This document shows positions 47,940 through 59,532 of a stretch of DNA of 64,000 nucleotides, piece after piece. The notes under the pieces are model-generated. The model was not told the origin of the DNA. It did no database searches and saw only the letters and a program-made list of their open reading frames with translations. How positions within the stretch are numbered: position 1 is the stretch's first letter; each line of letters begins with the position of its first letter. Position numbers and translations under genes: made by a program. The DNA lies in contig JAFEKR010000003.1 of NCBI GenBank assembly GCA_019022495.1, forward strand, positions 1,612,001-1,676,000. Direction: 5' to 3'. Source of the DNA: Epichloe hybrida (Eukaryota > Ascomycota > Sordariomycetes > Hypocreales > Clavicipitaceae).

Positions 47940-50900
47940 TTACCTTAGATACTAGGGTACTAGTAGGATGCTAATTCCACACACTAGTTACTATCTATAG
48001 GTATAAAGACATTAAAACAGTAGCAAATCTTAATAGTTACGCTAAGATTAATATTATAAGCGCCTAATTTACATAGACTTATAAGCTTAATTAGGCTAAG
48101 GCTATAATACCTATCTTAAAGGCAGTAAGGGCTTTAATAGTCCCCTAATATAGTGTCTATAAGGTACCTATTTTAATTAAAGATTTATAGGGTAAAGAGA
48201 AAGACCTTAAGTTACTATATATAGCTATTAATAAGGACCTAAGAGCAAAGGGAAGCCCTATATTAATCAGAATACACACGCTTATAGAAGAACATATATA
48301 TCTTTACTTATACTTATAAGAATAGTGGTTTAAAAAGAGAAAGGTAGCCTTTTTACTACTAACTCCCTATAAGTTTATAAAGGTAATATATAATAAGATA
48401 ATTATATATACTATTATAGGCGTAATAGAAGATTAGTTTATTCCTCTTAAAGATAAAGAGAAGGTAAAAGTATATAAAACTATTAAAGATATCCTAGAGA
48501 AACTATATAAATTTAAAGATATATTTATATTAGATAAGGTAAGAAGCCTCCTATTAAAGAAGTTAACTAACTATATAATTAATCTTATACTAGGAGCTAC
48601 ACCCCTATATAGACTAATCTATTCTCTCTCCTAAAGTAAACTTAAGGAGCTCTAGGAATATATTAATAATAACCTAAAGAAAGGCTAGATAAGACCCTTA
48701 AAGAGCCTAGTAGGCATGCCTATCCTATTTATGCTAAAGAAGGATAAAATGCTATAGCTATATGTTAACTATTAAGGACTTAATAAGGTAATATAGAAGA
48801 ATTACTACGCTCTCCCCCTAATTTTAGAGATGCTTAATTAATACTAAGGGGCTTATTTCTTTTCTAAGATTAATATTAAGGACACATACTACTGAATTTA
48901 CATTAAAGAAGGTAATAAATAGAAGATAGCTTTTCACACACATTATAGGCACTATAAGTACCTTATAATACCTTTTAGGTTAACAAATACCCTACCTACT
49001 TTCTAGAGTTATATCTATAAAGCGCTATATAGGCTAGTTAATATTATTTATATAGTATATCTAGATAATATCTTAATCTTCTCTAAGATAAAGGAGAAGC
49101 ACACTAAATATATTAAGTAAGTCCTTAAATATATAAGGTTAGCAGAGTTATATATAAAACCCTTTAAGTGCTCTTTCTATAAGGAATTAGTAAAATTCCT
49201 AGGGTTTATTCTTTTTATTAATAGGATATTAATAAATACTTACTAGGTTAATATAATTAGAGAATAGAAGGAGCTAATAAGTTTTAAGGATATATAGTTA
49301 TTTCTTAGGTTTTATAACTTCTACTAATAGTTTATCTATAAATACTCTAGAATTATAGTATCTCTTTACGTGTTAATAAAGGGTAGTTAAAATAGCATCT
49401 AGACTAGGAGGTTTATATTTAGAGAAAAGGAGTAGTTAGCGTTTAACTAGCTAAAAGATGCCTTTTAGCAAGCGCCTCTACTCTAACACTATAACCTAAG
49501 TTAGGCAGTGCGTATTAAGATAAATACCTTAATTTTTATAATAATAGGAATCCTATCTTAGTAAGATAATAAGGGCTATTAGTATCTAGTAGCCTTTTAG
49601 TTAAGGAAGTTTATAAACGCTAAATATAACTATAGCATAGCTAATTAAGAGCTACTTACTATAGTAAAGTTATTTAAACACTAGTAATATTATATTAAAG
49701 GCGTAGAGACACCTATAGAAGTCCTATTAAACTATTATAACTTACAAACCTTTATAAGGTAGTAGAAGCTAAATAGAAGATAGGTATAATAGTATATATT
49801 TCTCTACCCTTTCTATTTTATAATTAAGCATAGACTAAGGAAGAGTAACCCTATAGATACACTATTAAGAAGGTCTAATTATAAGGGCAAACCTATATTA
49901 AATAGGGCGCTCCTACTAGAGCTTTAAAGGAAGATAGTAAATATCTTTATAGTAAAAGAAGAAGTACTAATATATTAAAGAAGTTATAGTATAACGCTAG
50001 TCTTAGAACCTACTAAGGTAAGAGTAGCCTAGGTAAAAGGCTAGTTAGCCGCTATAGATCTAGTAATAGGTTAGCTAAATAAGGGTAATTTTAAGGAGAA
50101 GGTAGCGTGTGTTTAAGATATTAGTATAGTATAAGTAATTTAAGGGGCTATTATATTACTAAATCCCTACTAATCCGCGGTAAATAAACCATTAGCGTAA
50201 CTACTATAGAAGGCATAGGACTAAGATCTAGATCTATAAAAGCGTGAAGGTAAGGTTAACTCCTAAGTAAAAGGGAGAGGAAAAGCTAGTCTATAGTTAC
50301 ATAGCATAAGGGGCCTCCTAATATATAAAGACTAGGTAGTTATTCCACAGGAGCCTATCTTATAATAGAAGCTTTTATAACTATACTATAATAATCTATT
50401 AGTAAGTTACTTTAGGACTAAACACACTCTAGAGCTACTAAAACATCACTATTAGTAACTAGTAATAAGTAAAGCTATTTTAGACTATATATCTAGCTAC
50501 AGAGTATACTAGCGTGTTATAGCAAGATAGCACCGCCCCTATAGAAGCCTTAAATCGCTGCTAATACTAAGGTAACTATAGGCAAAGATCTTAATAAACT
50601 TTGTCATAGGTTTACTACTAGTGTAGCTAGGTAAGCAAGAAACTAACGTAATCCTAGTAATTATAAACTAATTCACTAAGTACTCTATCTTCCTTCCTAT
50701 AAAGTCTATAATTAACATAGCTAAATTAGCAGAGTTATTTCATAAGGAGATTAAGCTATAATTTAGAGCGCTAGAGGGCATTATATCTAACAGAGGGTTA
50801 GTATTTATAAGCTAATTTTAGTTAGAGGTATATTACTAGTTATATATAAAGCAAAGGCTTTTAATAGTATTTCACCCCTAAACTAACAAGTAAATAGAGA

Positions 50901-51640
50901 GAATAAATCAGGTGCTTAAGCATTACCTATAATATTTTATTAAAGAGAACTAATAACTATAGCTAAAGCTACTCCTAATAGCCTAATTTATATATAATAA
51001 TACTATTAATAGGATAATAGGCTACTCCCCTAACTACACTCTTATAGGCTATTTGCCTAAGTTTTGCCTTACTCTTAAGGGTAAGAGTATAAAGGGGGAG
51101 GTCCTAGAGGCTTATATATATGTTAAAAAGCTATATAAGGTTAGGGAGAAACTAGTATATAACTAAGCAAGGGCTACTAAAGCGCAGGTAAAGTACTACA
51201 ACTAGAGATATTAGCTAATAACCTTAAAAAGAGGAGACTTAGTACTACTATTAGCAAAGAATATTAGGCTTAAGAACATAAAACAGAAGCTAAACCTAAG
51301 ATTTATTAGGCTATTTTAAATACTTAATGCTATAAGTAAATAAGCATACTAACTAGCGCTACCTAATAAGTATAGCTAACTATATAATATATTCTACATT
51401 AGCCTATTAGAGCTATAGAATTACTAGGAAGACACCCTAGATAAGGTTATACTAATGCTAGACCTTAAAGATAATAACAATAAGTTTAAAGTTAAAGAAG
51501 TTAGGGATTATAGGAAGATATGTAAAGATAATAAATACCTAGTAAAATAGAAGGGCTAGCTAAGTAAATATAATTAATAGGTAGCGTTAGAAGATATAGA
51601 AAGCGCTTAATATGTAATTTAAGCTTTTTATTAAAGCAAA
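47940..51640 (+). pseudogene. Gypsy C pol remnant
   Basis: It is the same reading as gypsy A pol, but with a partly different set of mutated codons, showing that the copies were hit separately. Examples: the RT box keeps one Asp that copy A has lost, and the passage after the integrase core keeps CA/CG where copy A has TA. Domain order is protease, RT, RNase H, integrase, chromodomain. No long open frame survives. Confidence 0.82.
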
Positions 51641-51659
51641 ATAAGTAAAAAGCATAGTA

Positions 51660-52983
51660 AGATATAATTAAGTTACAAGTAATAAAGGATAAGGTAATTA
51701 TAAAAAAGGCCTAGCCTTATTAGCTACTATCACACTCTAATTAAAACCCTTATTAGACTATTTACTAAATAATAAAAGAAAAGATACTTATAAGGAGGGG
51801 AGTCTTATAGGAAACCCTTATATAGTTACCCCCTTATATATTAAAATAACGCTATTATAAAGGAGGTACTTAGCGCCCTTACTCTTATCCTCCTAAACCA
51901 CTACCTCTATTACCTAGAAAAACTAGTGCTTCACTACCCCCTAGGGCATAAATCCTAGATTGTAATATTATAGCTATAAAGTCATTTTTCTCTTCTAGGA
52001 ATTATAATATATAGCGTAGTTTAGCTATAAAAGTTAGTAAATAGGTAGCAAAGGAGAAGTAATAACTTATAATCCCTAGGGCAAGGGTAGGATATATAGT
52101 AACTAAAAGTTACTAGCGTGAAATAATATACTAATTATACATAGCTAAAGCAGCCTACCTAGGGAGTAAGCAAAGGTCTAGAGAACATATAATAAAATAT
52201 ACCTAATAGACCTTAGTGGCCCTAGTTAAACTAAAGGAAACACAATAAGCTATATTAGCGTAATTAAACCCTAAAATAAGGTTTAAATAATAAGTACTAA
52301 AACAGCAGCAAGTTACCTTAGAAAACATATAATTATTAGGGTTATTAGGGTCCTAATTACTTAGGGCATTTATTAAAGTTTTTACCTAATTAAGGGCAGC
52401 AAGAAGATCTAGAAAATCCCCTTATATAGTTAGTATTACCTAGAGAGATATAGGTAATTAGGGACTAAAAGAGTAAAGAATATAATATACTTACTATCTC
52501 ATAAGTATTACTATATTTAACACACTAGATATAACGCTTTAAATATTTCCCTTTAATAATAGTAGTTAGCGCACTAGGGAATTAATAGTTAATCTAAGGG
52601 ATATTAGGCTTAGCTAGAGAATTCTTCTTAAAGTCTACGTAACCTATGCGTAGATAATATATATAGGAATATTCTCTTAAATAGATATTAGGGATAGCTA
52701 TAATAATAATGCTCTTAACGCTTTCCTTATCTAATTCTATTCTAATAATAAGGCAAGTAGTAAAGATAAAGTTATAGTAACTAATAATATAATAGTATCT
52801 AGGGAAAAGTTTACTATAGATAAGAAAGGGAAAAGTTAGTAATATAATAGGGAGTTATAGGTAAATTTATACTTAAACACTAATATTATTTATTATTATT
52901 TTAGTATAGCTATTACTTAGTAAATAGCTATATAGTACCTGCTAAAAGCTATTTAGAAGCCTAGCTAAAAGTAAGGGGGTAAT
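51660..52983 (+). other. 3' region of gypsy C
   Basis: It is homologous to gypsy B (37210-38520, reversed) and different from gypsy A. No recognisable domain. It ends with the primer tract AAGTAAGGGGGTAAT just before the LTR. Confidence 0.55.
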
Positions 52984-53190
52984 TATAAGGCCTTACTTAT
53001 AACACTAGCGCGCTAGCGCACTACTAGGCAGGCGCACTACGCCCTAGGGCTAGGTTTACGTAACACTAGCAAGTTACTACCTATAAGTTAGTGACTTGCA
53101 CGCATAACACACTTAGACCTAGCAAGCTTCAGTCAATATACAAACGCCCCCATACCTCTTGCCTAGCTATCCCTTTGTTCTCACAGAGTG

Positions 53191-56110
53191 GCTAATATGC
53201 CTATACCTTTTAAAGATATTCTCTTTTAGGTTATACTAATAAACACTTTATTTCTCTTATCCCTTAATAATATAGACTATCTAAAGATTAATTTTAATAT
53301 CTCTAAGAACACGCTATAATAGGGAAATATTAAAGTCCCTATTATACGTAAATAAGGGCATGCCTAGATGCTACTAATATAAAAAGAGGAAGTAGTTACT
53401 TAGAGCTACCTTATAGAAGGTAAGCTACGGCGATTGCACCGCTGCTTTAGGCATTTATTAATCTAATATTTACATAAGGTTCTTTGTAAATTAGGGCATA
53501 ATATTAATATTAAAGCTATTAGGGAGCTGATAAGGATCTGCCACTAATACTAGATGCACGTAGATAGCCCTAATTGCTTTAAATTTACCCTTAAGGATAA
53601 GTGTAGCTTTAACTATAAAGTAATAGTAAATGTTTTTTACCTTAATAGCAACTACCTTATACTTCACACTGTAAATATAGCTATAGCGTTTAACGCGGCG
53701 AAATTCCTTAAAGATATCTCTATGAAAATAACCTAGGAAGCCCTCTAGATATGCTAGATTAATACTTATCTAGGCCCTCTGGATTTTATTACTATAAATA
53801 CTAGAACGAACTTCTATAGTAACGAATTTAGATAATTCGTAGCTTTAATGTCAATTTTAATTAAGGAAGTCCCTGTTAAGGCGAACTATAGTATTAGGAA
53901 GGTTAAAAGGTATTATAAGCTACTCTAAAGGGCCTATAATATAATTAGGCGCGAATATCCTATAACACTTAAACTTACTGCCTTATAAATAGTAATTAAG
54001 GCCCTAAATAATACCACAGGCCCTAATAGCCTTATCCTAATACTCCTTATCTTTAGAGCTTACTTATATATAATGAATAAATCCCTACTATTACCTAATA
54101 TTATATAGTATATAATTACAGTATAGAAGGCTACTAAAGAGATTAAGAGACTTTACACTATTAGGAAGGTTAATAAGGCCCTTACTAAACATAATAGCCT
54201 AGATACCTTAAAGACCCTTAACTTACCGCTTAGATTAAAGGTCTAAGTCTAGTAAGAAGGCAAGGGATAGGCAGGTTTATATAAGCTACTAGTAATAACT
54301 AGAGAGAGCTATATGCTTAATATGCCTAGGGGCCTAAAGACCTTTAGGTTAACCTCTATTAAGCCTTACTATAATAATCCTAGTGTAAAGAAGATAGCAA
54401 AGCCTAGCGGAGAGGAAAAGAAGGAAAGGTAAGAGGCCTAAGATAAAAATATAGTACTAGTAATACCACTAAAGCATAAGCGTAGAAGACCTTAAAAGAA
54501 CCCTCTTATAATGCCTTAAGAGACTAATACCTTCCTATTAGTAAAAGAATATAGTAACTTAGCCCTTGCTATTAAGCTATGTAAGGAAGGAGTTATTAGG
54601 ACCCTAGGCGAACCTTTTAAATAGTTAATAAAAGCAGAAATTAATACCCTAATTAAGTAAGGTATGTTTGAATTTATTATATTCAATAAGAAGAAGCATA
54701 GTGGGATTTAAATCTTTAATTCCTAAATTATTAATGAAATTAAAGGTAAGATAATAGAACCCTACAAAAAGTCACGCCTTGTAATCTAAGGATATGAGAA
54801 TAAAGGGAAATAGGCTATTCTTACATAGGCCCTAATGATTTAACGAGCGAGCTAACGTCTTATCCTCATAATAGCCCTATTAGCAAGATTAAGGAAATTC
54901 CTTATCTAGCTACATGATATCTGTTAGGTATATATACAGGCCTATATATTCCTAGAGCGGCTAATCCTAGCGCGCTTACTAATTCAGATATGGCATCTTT
55001 ACCTGCCTAGCATAATTTTTAGGTTTATAAAGCCCCTCTATAGACTCGTAGAGGCTAGAATGTATTAGTGGGTTACGTATTATAAGCATTATAGAGAGAA
55101 CCTCTAGATAGAAACCTCTATATATAATCCTTACCTGCTTATAACTATAAAGGAAAGCCCTAACTTTACATATATTAGAATGCAAACTAACAATACCCTT
55201 AGCCTATTAGATAAGAAGTTCTCTAAGAAGGAAAAGACTTAATAAGTTACTATAGGTTTTAACATAAAGCTAAAGCAATTCCTAACCTAGGATAATCCCC
55301 TTATGTTTAATAAAGGCATTATTACGCTAGAGAATAATACTATTAAGATACAGTAGAAGGGATAGAGTAATAAGTTAGAATTAGTTCTAATAATTAATTC
55401 AAAGCGTAAATATGTTAAGCAAAGGGCCTAAGGCGCTTACATCGCCTTAATATGCTAACTAGAGGCTTGCTTTAATCTATCTATTACTACATAGCACTAA
55501 GACCTAACCCTAGAGGATATAAAAGCCCTTAATTGCTGCCTAAAGTAGCAGATAGATTACCTAGAAAGAGGCCTAATGTTTATCCTAATTAACCTTAAGA
55601 AGGTAAAGCTCTTTACCTTTGTAAATAGATTATTTACTAATAACTAGGACCTATCCTTATAACTAGGATATATACTTATCCTAGCTAACGAAAACTATAC
55701 TAATAGTAAGTTTACAATTAAAGGTAATATTATACACTTTAGCTTAATAAAAAGCAAGAGAGTTACGCAAAGTGTGCTTACCTTAGAAGTTTATAGTATA
55801 GTAGCTAGTATTAATATAGCTTACGCAATTACTATAACCCTAAACCTAGTTACTAACTAACTAAAGCTCCTAAAGATCCTAGTTATTATATATATAGATT
55901 CATACTCCTTATATAAGTGCCTTATTAAGCTTAGTATAATAAAAGAGAAACACCTAATAATTAATATTATAGCTCTTTAATAATTATATAAACGCTAAGA
56001 ACTCTATAAGATTTAATAAATTAATAGAGAGGATAACCTAGCTAATGCCTTTACAAAGGCATTACCTAATAAGGCCCTTAAAGGCTTTATCTTAACTAAC
56101 TAGATAACTA
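53191..56110 (+). pseudogene. C2 pre-integrase, integrase, RT and RNase H
   Basis: The GAG-pre-integrase and HHCC region is about 53420-53570 (…LHRCFRH…HKVL, ICHQYQMH). The integrase core is about 53580-53910 and contains the open stretch 53554-53736 (SFNYKVIVNVFYLNSNY…HTVNIA). The integrase C-terminus and linker follow to about 54500. RT is about 54590-55560 (INEIKGKIIEPYKKSRLVI, QTNN for the catalytic QTDD near 55185). RNase H is about 55600-56080, ending in the copia-typical ANAFTKALPNKALKG. Gln/Trp stops are frequent. It is the best reference here for reading C3. Confidence 0.82.
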
Positions 56111-56599
56111 TATAGATAAAGGGATAGGTTACCTACGTGTAACATACGCATAGTAAGAGGAAAGGTAATCCTCTAGGAGAGTAGCCACAGGGACAAGATA
56201 GCAATACACAGGGGATCTACGCCCCCATAGCTAATATCCCTAGCGGCCACGGCCACGCTAGCCCACTAGGCCCTCCTAGTAGACTATAGAAATTAATAGC
56301 AGTGCGTAGGAGGATAAAGGCATTACTAAGGAGGAGAAAGACATTATATACACGCTATAGTGTAGGATATATACTATTTTAAGGAAAAGAAGGGATTTAG
56401 AAGGACCTACTTATCTTTACATAAGCTTATAGGCTAAGTAAGATTATTATTTCCTTTTTATTAGCAACTATACGCCTAGATAGGCTATGAGTTCTTTTCC
56501 TTATATCCCCTATTAATTACATCTATAATCTGTCTTTCCTTTTTATTCCTACGATTAATATCACGTGTTAATAATTATATTAAAAGAGAGAAGTTCTAG
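56111..56599 (+). other. C2 3' non-coding region with a GC-rich patch
   Basis: It runs from the end of RNase H to the 3' LTR. About 56150-56290 is markedly GC-richer (GGCCACGGCCACGC and similar) than the rest of the element. It ends in the purine tract before 56600. No reading frame of note. Confidence 0.6.
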
Positions 56600-56910
56600 T
56601 GTTAGAATAAAGGTAATATTAATCGCGCGTTATAGCTATAATTACCTAGCAAAAGCTTAGGCCGCGCGCACGCCCTACACGTAACCCACAACCTAGCGCG
56701 TTAATTAGCTAGGAAATGTAGGGATATAAACGCGTATCCCCTTTTCCCTTTATATATTATAACTTCTAGCTTTTAACCTCTCTCTTCCTATAACTTAATT
56801 AATTAATTATACTAACAGACAACGCAGCCTAGAATAGATAATTAATGACGATACTATTCTTCGGGCTCACGACTGTAACACATTAAATTCAATACCCTGT
56901 GAATCTAACA
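56600..56910 (+). repeat. C2 3' LTR (311 bp)
   Basis: It starts TGTTAGAATAAAGG (TGTTGGAACAAAGG in the 5' LTR) and ends GTGAATCTAACA. CTTTC follows. The mutated bases lie mainly in its inner (left) half. Confidence 0.9.
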
Positions 56911-56915
56911 CTTTC

Positions 56916-57249
56916 CTTTAATCTGCTTTTTATTATGTTTTTAAGCTCTTTAGCTATAAAGGAAAAAGAGAGACTACTAGTGTAAATTCCTTTAGATCCT
57001 TATTAGTTTAATCGTAGCCAAAGACTAGACTAAATTATAGGTCTAGCGTAATGCACATAATATAATTAGCTATATTAATTCGCCACCCCCTCTTTTGCCT
57101 TACACACAGATTTCGCTTACTTTCCTAGCATCTAGACTTTCCCTCTCTTCTCTCTCTTTCTTTTCTAGCTAATTAATCTAACTATTATTAACTTTAATAC
57201 ATTACAGGATTACCCTTTTACCTGCGCAGGCACCTTAGTGTAACTAACA
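56916..57249 (+). mobile_element. Copia C1, copy 3: 3' end with primer tract and 3' LTR
   Basis: It continues 35441-35687. Purine tract GGAAAAAGAGAGACTACTAG (56961-56980), then a 269-bp LTR (56981-57249, TGTAAATTCC…GTAACTAACA) homologous to the other C1 LTRs. The next bases, CTAAG, begin AT-rich sequence that probably belongs to hAT copy 2. Confidence 0.82.
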
Positions 57250-58072
57250 CTAAGACTTACTTTTATTTTATATACTATAATTACTTTAATAACTATATTA
57301 ACTTTAATAAGCTTTATTATAGTTAGTTAAACCTATTTTAAGATATATTACTAGGACTTACTTTTATTTTATATATTATAATTACTTTTATTATAATATT
57401 TAAAAATATAAAAGAGAAAGTTATATTATTTTATTAATATTTTAAAAAACCTTAAAATACTAAATAATTAAAAAGTCTAGCTTTTCCTATAGTAATTTAC
57501 TTATTTATACTTATACTTATATTTTATTAATTTATTACTTATTTATTTTTAATTAAACTTTAACACTAATAATATTTTAAGTTATATTAAGAATATAATA
57601 TAAATATAAGCTATATAAGCTATTATAAGCTATTATAAGCTATTATAAGCTATTATAAGCTATTATAAGCTATTATAAGCTATTATAAGCTATTATAAGC
57701 TATTATAAGCTATTATAAGCTATTATAAGCTATTATAAGCTATTATAAGCTATTATAAGCTATTATAAGCTATTATAAGCTATTATAAGCTATTATAAGC
57801 TATTATAAGCTATTATAAGCTATTATAAGCTATTATAAGCTATTATAAGCTATTATAAAGATATTATAAGCTAAGATAAATATTTTTACTAATACTACAA
57901 ATGTAGTATTTGTAGTTAGTGTAGTTTATGAAAATACATTTGTAGTGTAGTGTAGTGTAGTTTTTTTCCCCTTATAATTAGTGTAGTTTATAGTGTAGTA
58001 TAGTTTGTAGTGTAGTAACTACATTACACTACAAAAACTACACTACAATACACATTGTAGTGCAATGCTCTG
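57250..58072. mobile_element. hAT-type element, copy 2: right part only
   Basis: The right end TGCAATGCTCTG (58061-58072; inverted CAGAGCATTGCA) matches the ends of copy 1. It is preceded by the same GTAGT-type subterminal repeats (57890-58060) and the same 10-bp minisatellite. The right flank CCTCTTGC is part of a gypsy LTR and would be the 8-bp duplication; its partner and the left end are not in the window, as C1 copy 3 adjoins at 57249. The AT-rich stretch 57250-57600 shows no gene and does not clearly align with copy 1. Confidence 0.7.
57614..57858. repeat. Minisatellite, 10-bp unit TATTATAAGC, about 24 copies
   Basis: A near-perfect array of the same unit as at 1931-2148, lying inside hAT copy 2 before the right subterminal repeats. 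Confidence 0.95.
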
Positions 58073-58184
58073 CCTCTTGCCTAGCTATCCCCTTTGTTCT
58101 CACACCTAGCTAGCTAATCAATTATCATTAACTTCAATATTACGGAATTATCCTACCTGCGCAGGCACCTTAGTGTAACTAACA
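58073..58184. repeat. Small LTR remnants: gypsy LTR end and C1 LTR end
   Basis: 58073-58104 (CCTCTTGCCTAGC…TTCTCACA) is the last 32 bp of a gypsy LTR, cut by the hAT. 58105-58184 matches the last part of a C1 LTR (ACCTGCGCAGGCACC…AACTAACA) into which the gypsy had inserted. Together they record two older insertions. Confidence 0.75.
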
Positions 58185-58537
58185 TATAGTATAAAAAAGT
58201 ATATTTTTTACTAAGTTACTTTATAATATTAATATATATATATACTATTACTTTTAATTATTTAGTATATATATATTATGTACGCTAGTTAGCTTTCTCT
58301 ATAGCTACCACTAGTACTCCTACTACTAAGTTAAAAGGGAAAACCCTATACTAGGATAAAAAACCCTCTTATATCTATGTTTAGGCTAGCGCTAGCCTTA
58401 TAATAAGCCTATACTACTTAGTATATATCCTGTTATAAGTTTTTATTACTAGCTTACACTAGCCTTATCCTATTAGAAAGAAAATTATATAGAATAAGCA
58501 TTTATAAGTCCTTTCTAAGCCTAGTCTAGTTTAGTAT
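58185..58537. other. Unassigned AT-rich stretch before copia III
   Basis: There is a TATATA-rich start (58225-58280), then a less repetitive part to 58537. No element family in this window matches it and no coding frame is convincing. It is the target in which copia III inserted (preceding pentamer AGTAT). Confidence 0.5.
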
Positions 58538-59361
58538 TGTTAAGAATAAGACCTATTTTTAGCACTTTTCTAGTTAAAGAACCTTCTTATTACTAGCTTG
58601 TTTCACAAGTCTAACAGCTGCACTACAGCTGTTAACAGTCATAAGGGCAGCTATCAATAGCTGCGTTACAGCTATTAACAGCTGTGACTAACTGTGTGAA
58701 TGACTAATTAGTTAATTGTGTTATAGCTACAAGTGTAGCTATAACTACACTACAAGTAATTAAGTAAGCTAGGGTAACGTAAGCTAGGGTAACATAAGCA
58801 AGTTACCTTACACATAACTTACCCTATATCTATCTTTCACAGCGATTTTCTCTTTAACTAAAGGTTATATAAAAGTTTTATATATAGCAAATTAAAGCTA
58901 GAATATAGGGCTTTCCTTTTATACAAGGTTATTTTTTAGACTAAAAGTTAGTATATATGGGTTACTAGCTAGTATAGTAGTAAGTTAATTTTTTGATTTT
59001 TGTATATAAATAAATTTTACGGAAAATCAAAAGTAGCCTATAAGACCCCGTTAGTAGCCTAGATTCACTAATATAGTTAGTAAGTCTATAAGAGGAAGAA
59101 AATCTTTTTAACTAGCTAGATAGCTAGTTCTCTTAACTAACAACAGCTGCATTACCTATATAACATATCTAAAATCAATTCTATTACTTTATTAGATATT
59201 ATAAAAGTAATCTAGATTAAATTCTATTAGTTAATAACTACTATAACCTTCCGTTACGTTACGTTAATTAATTTAACGTTACGGCCCTATTAGTCCCTAA
59301 CCATAGAGCTTACACCCGTATAGCTATTACTAGCTAGCAACTAGCTCCCTATATTTCAATA
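58538..59361 (+). repeat. Copia III 5' LTR (824 bp)
   Basis: It runs from TGTTAAGAATAAGACC to ATATTTCAATA, exactly the same length as the copia I LTRs. Most CA/TG sites of copia I read TA here; the CAGCTG cluster is partly destroyed (about 58610-58690). Confidence 0.92.
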
Positions 59362-59532
59362 GGTTATAAGCCTAGCTCTATCACTATAGATTCCTTTTAG
59401 GTTACTTTATGTGCGAATACAAAAGACTTCCCTTCTATAAAAAAGGAAGGACCCGCGAGATAGAAGTTTTTTCCCTTCTATAAAAAGGAATCCATTGTGG
59501 CTATAGAAGATTTCCCTTCTATAAAAAGGAAA

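Larger units (their letters stand above)
46585..53185 (+). mobile_element. Complete gypsy chromodomain retrotransposon, gypsy C (6601 bp)
   Basis: It has 202-bp LTRs (46585-46786 and 52984-53185), TGTGAGGCCC…TTCTCACA. Inside, plus strand: gag about 46960-47870 with a mutated zinc knuckle at 47828-47870; protease about 47940-48150; RT about 48540-49110 (YLDNILIFS box, first Asp kept); RNase H about 49480-49860; integrase about 50370-51140; chromodomain about 51460-51640; then a 3' region like gypsy B. Stops of RIP type are everywhere. It shares one target duplication with TRIM B. Confidence 0.92.
35688..56910 (+). mobile_element. Ty1/copia element C2, full length but carrying three nested elements (about 6.8 kb without them)
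   Basis: Two 311-bp LTRs (35688-35998 and 56600-56910) are flanked by CTTTC. Removing gypsy B (37008-44194) and the TRIM B + gypsy C unit (45972-53185), with one duplication each, leaves about 6.81 kb in a single plus-strand copia order. A purine tract (AAAAGAGAGAAGTTCTAG, ending at 56599) precedes the 3' LTR and resembles that of C1. All coding parts are RIP-decayed. Confidence 0.88.
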
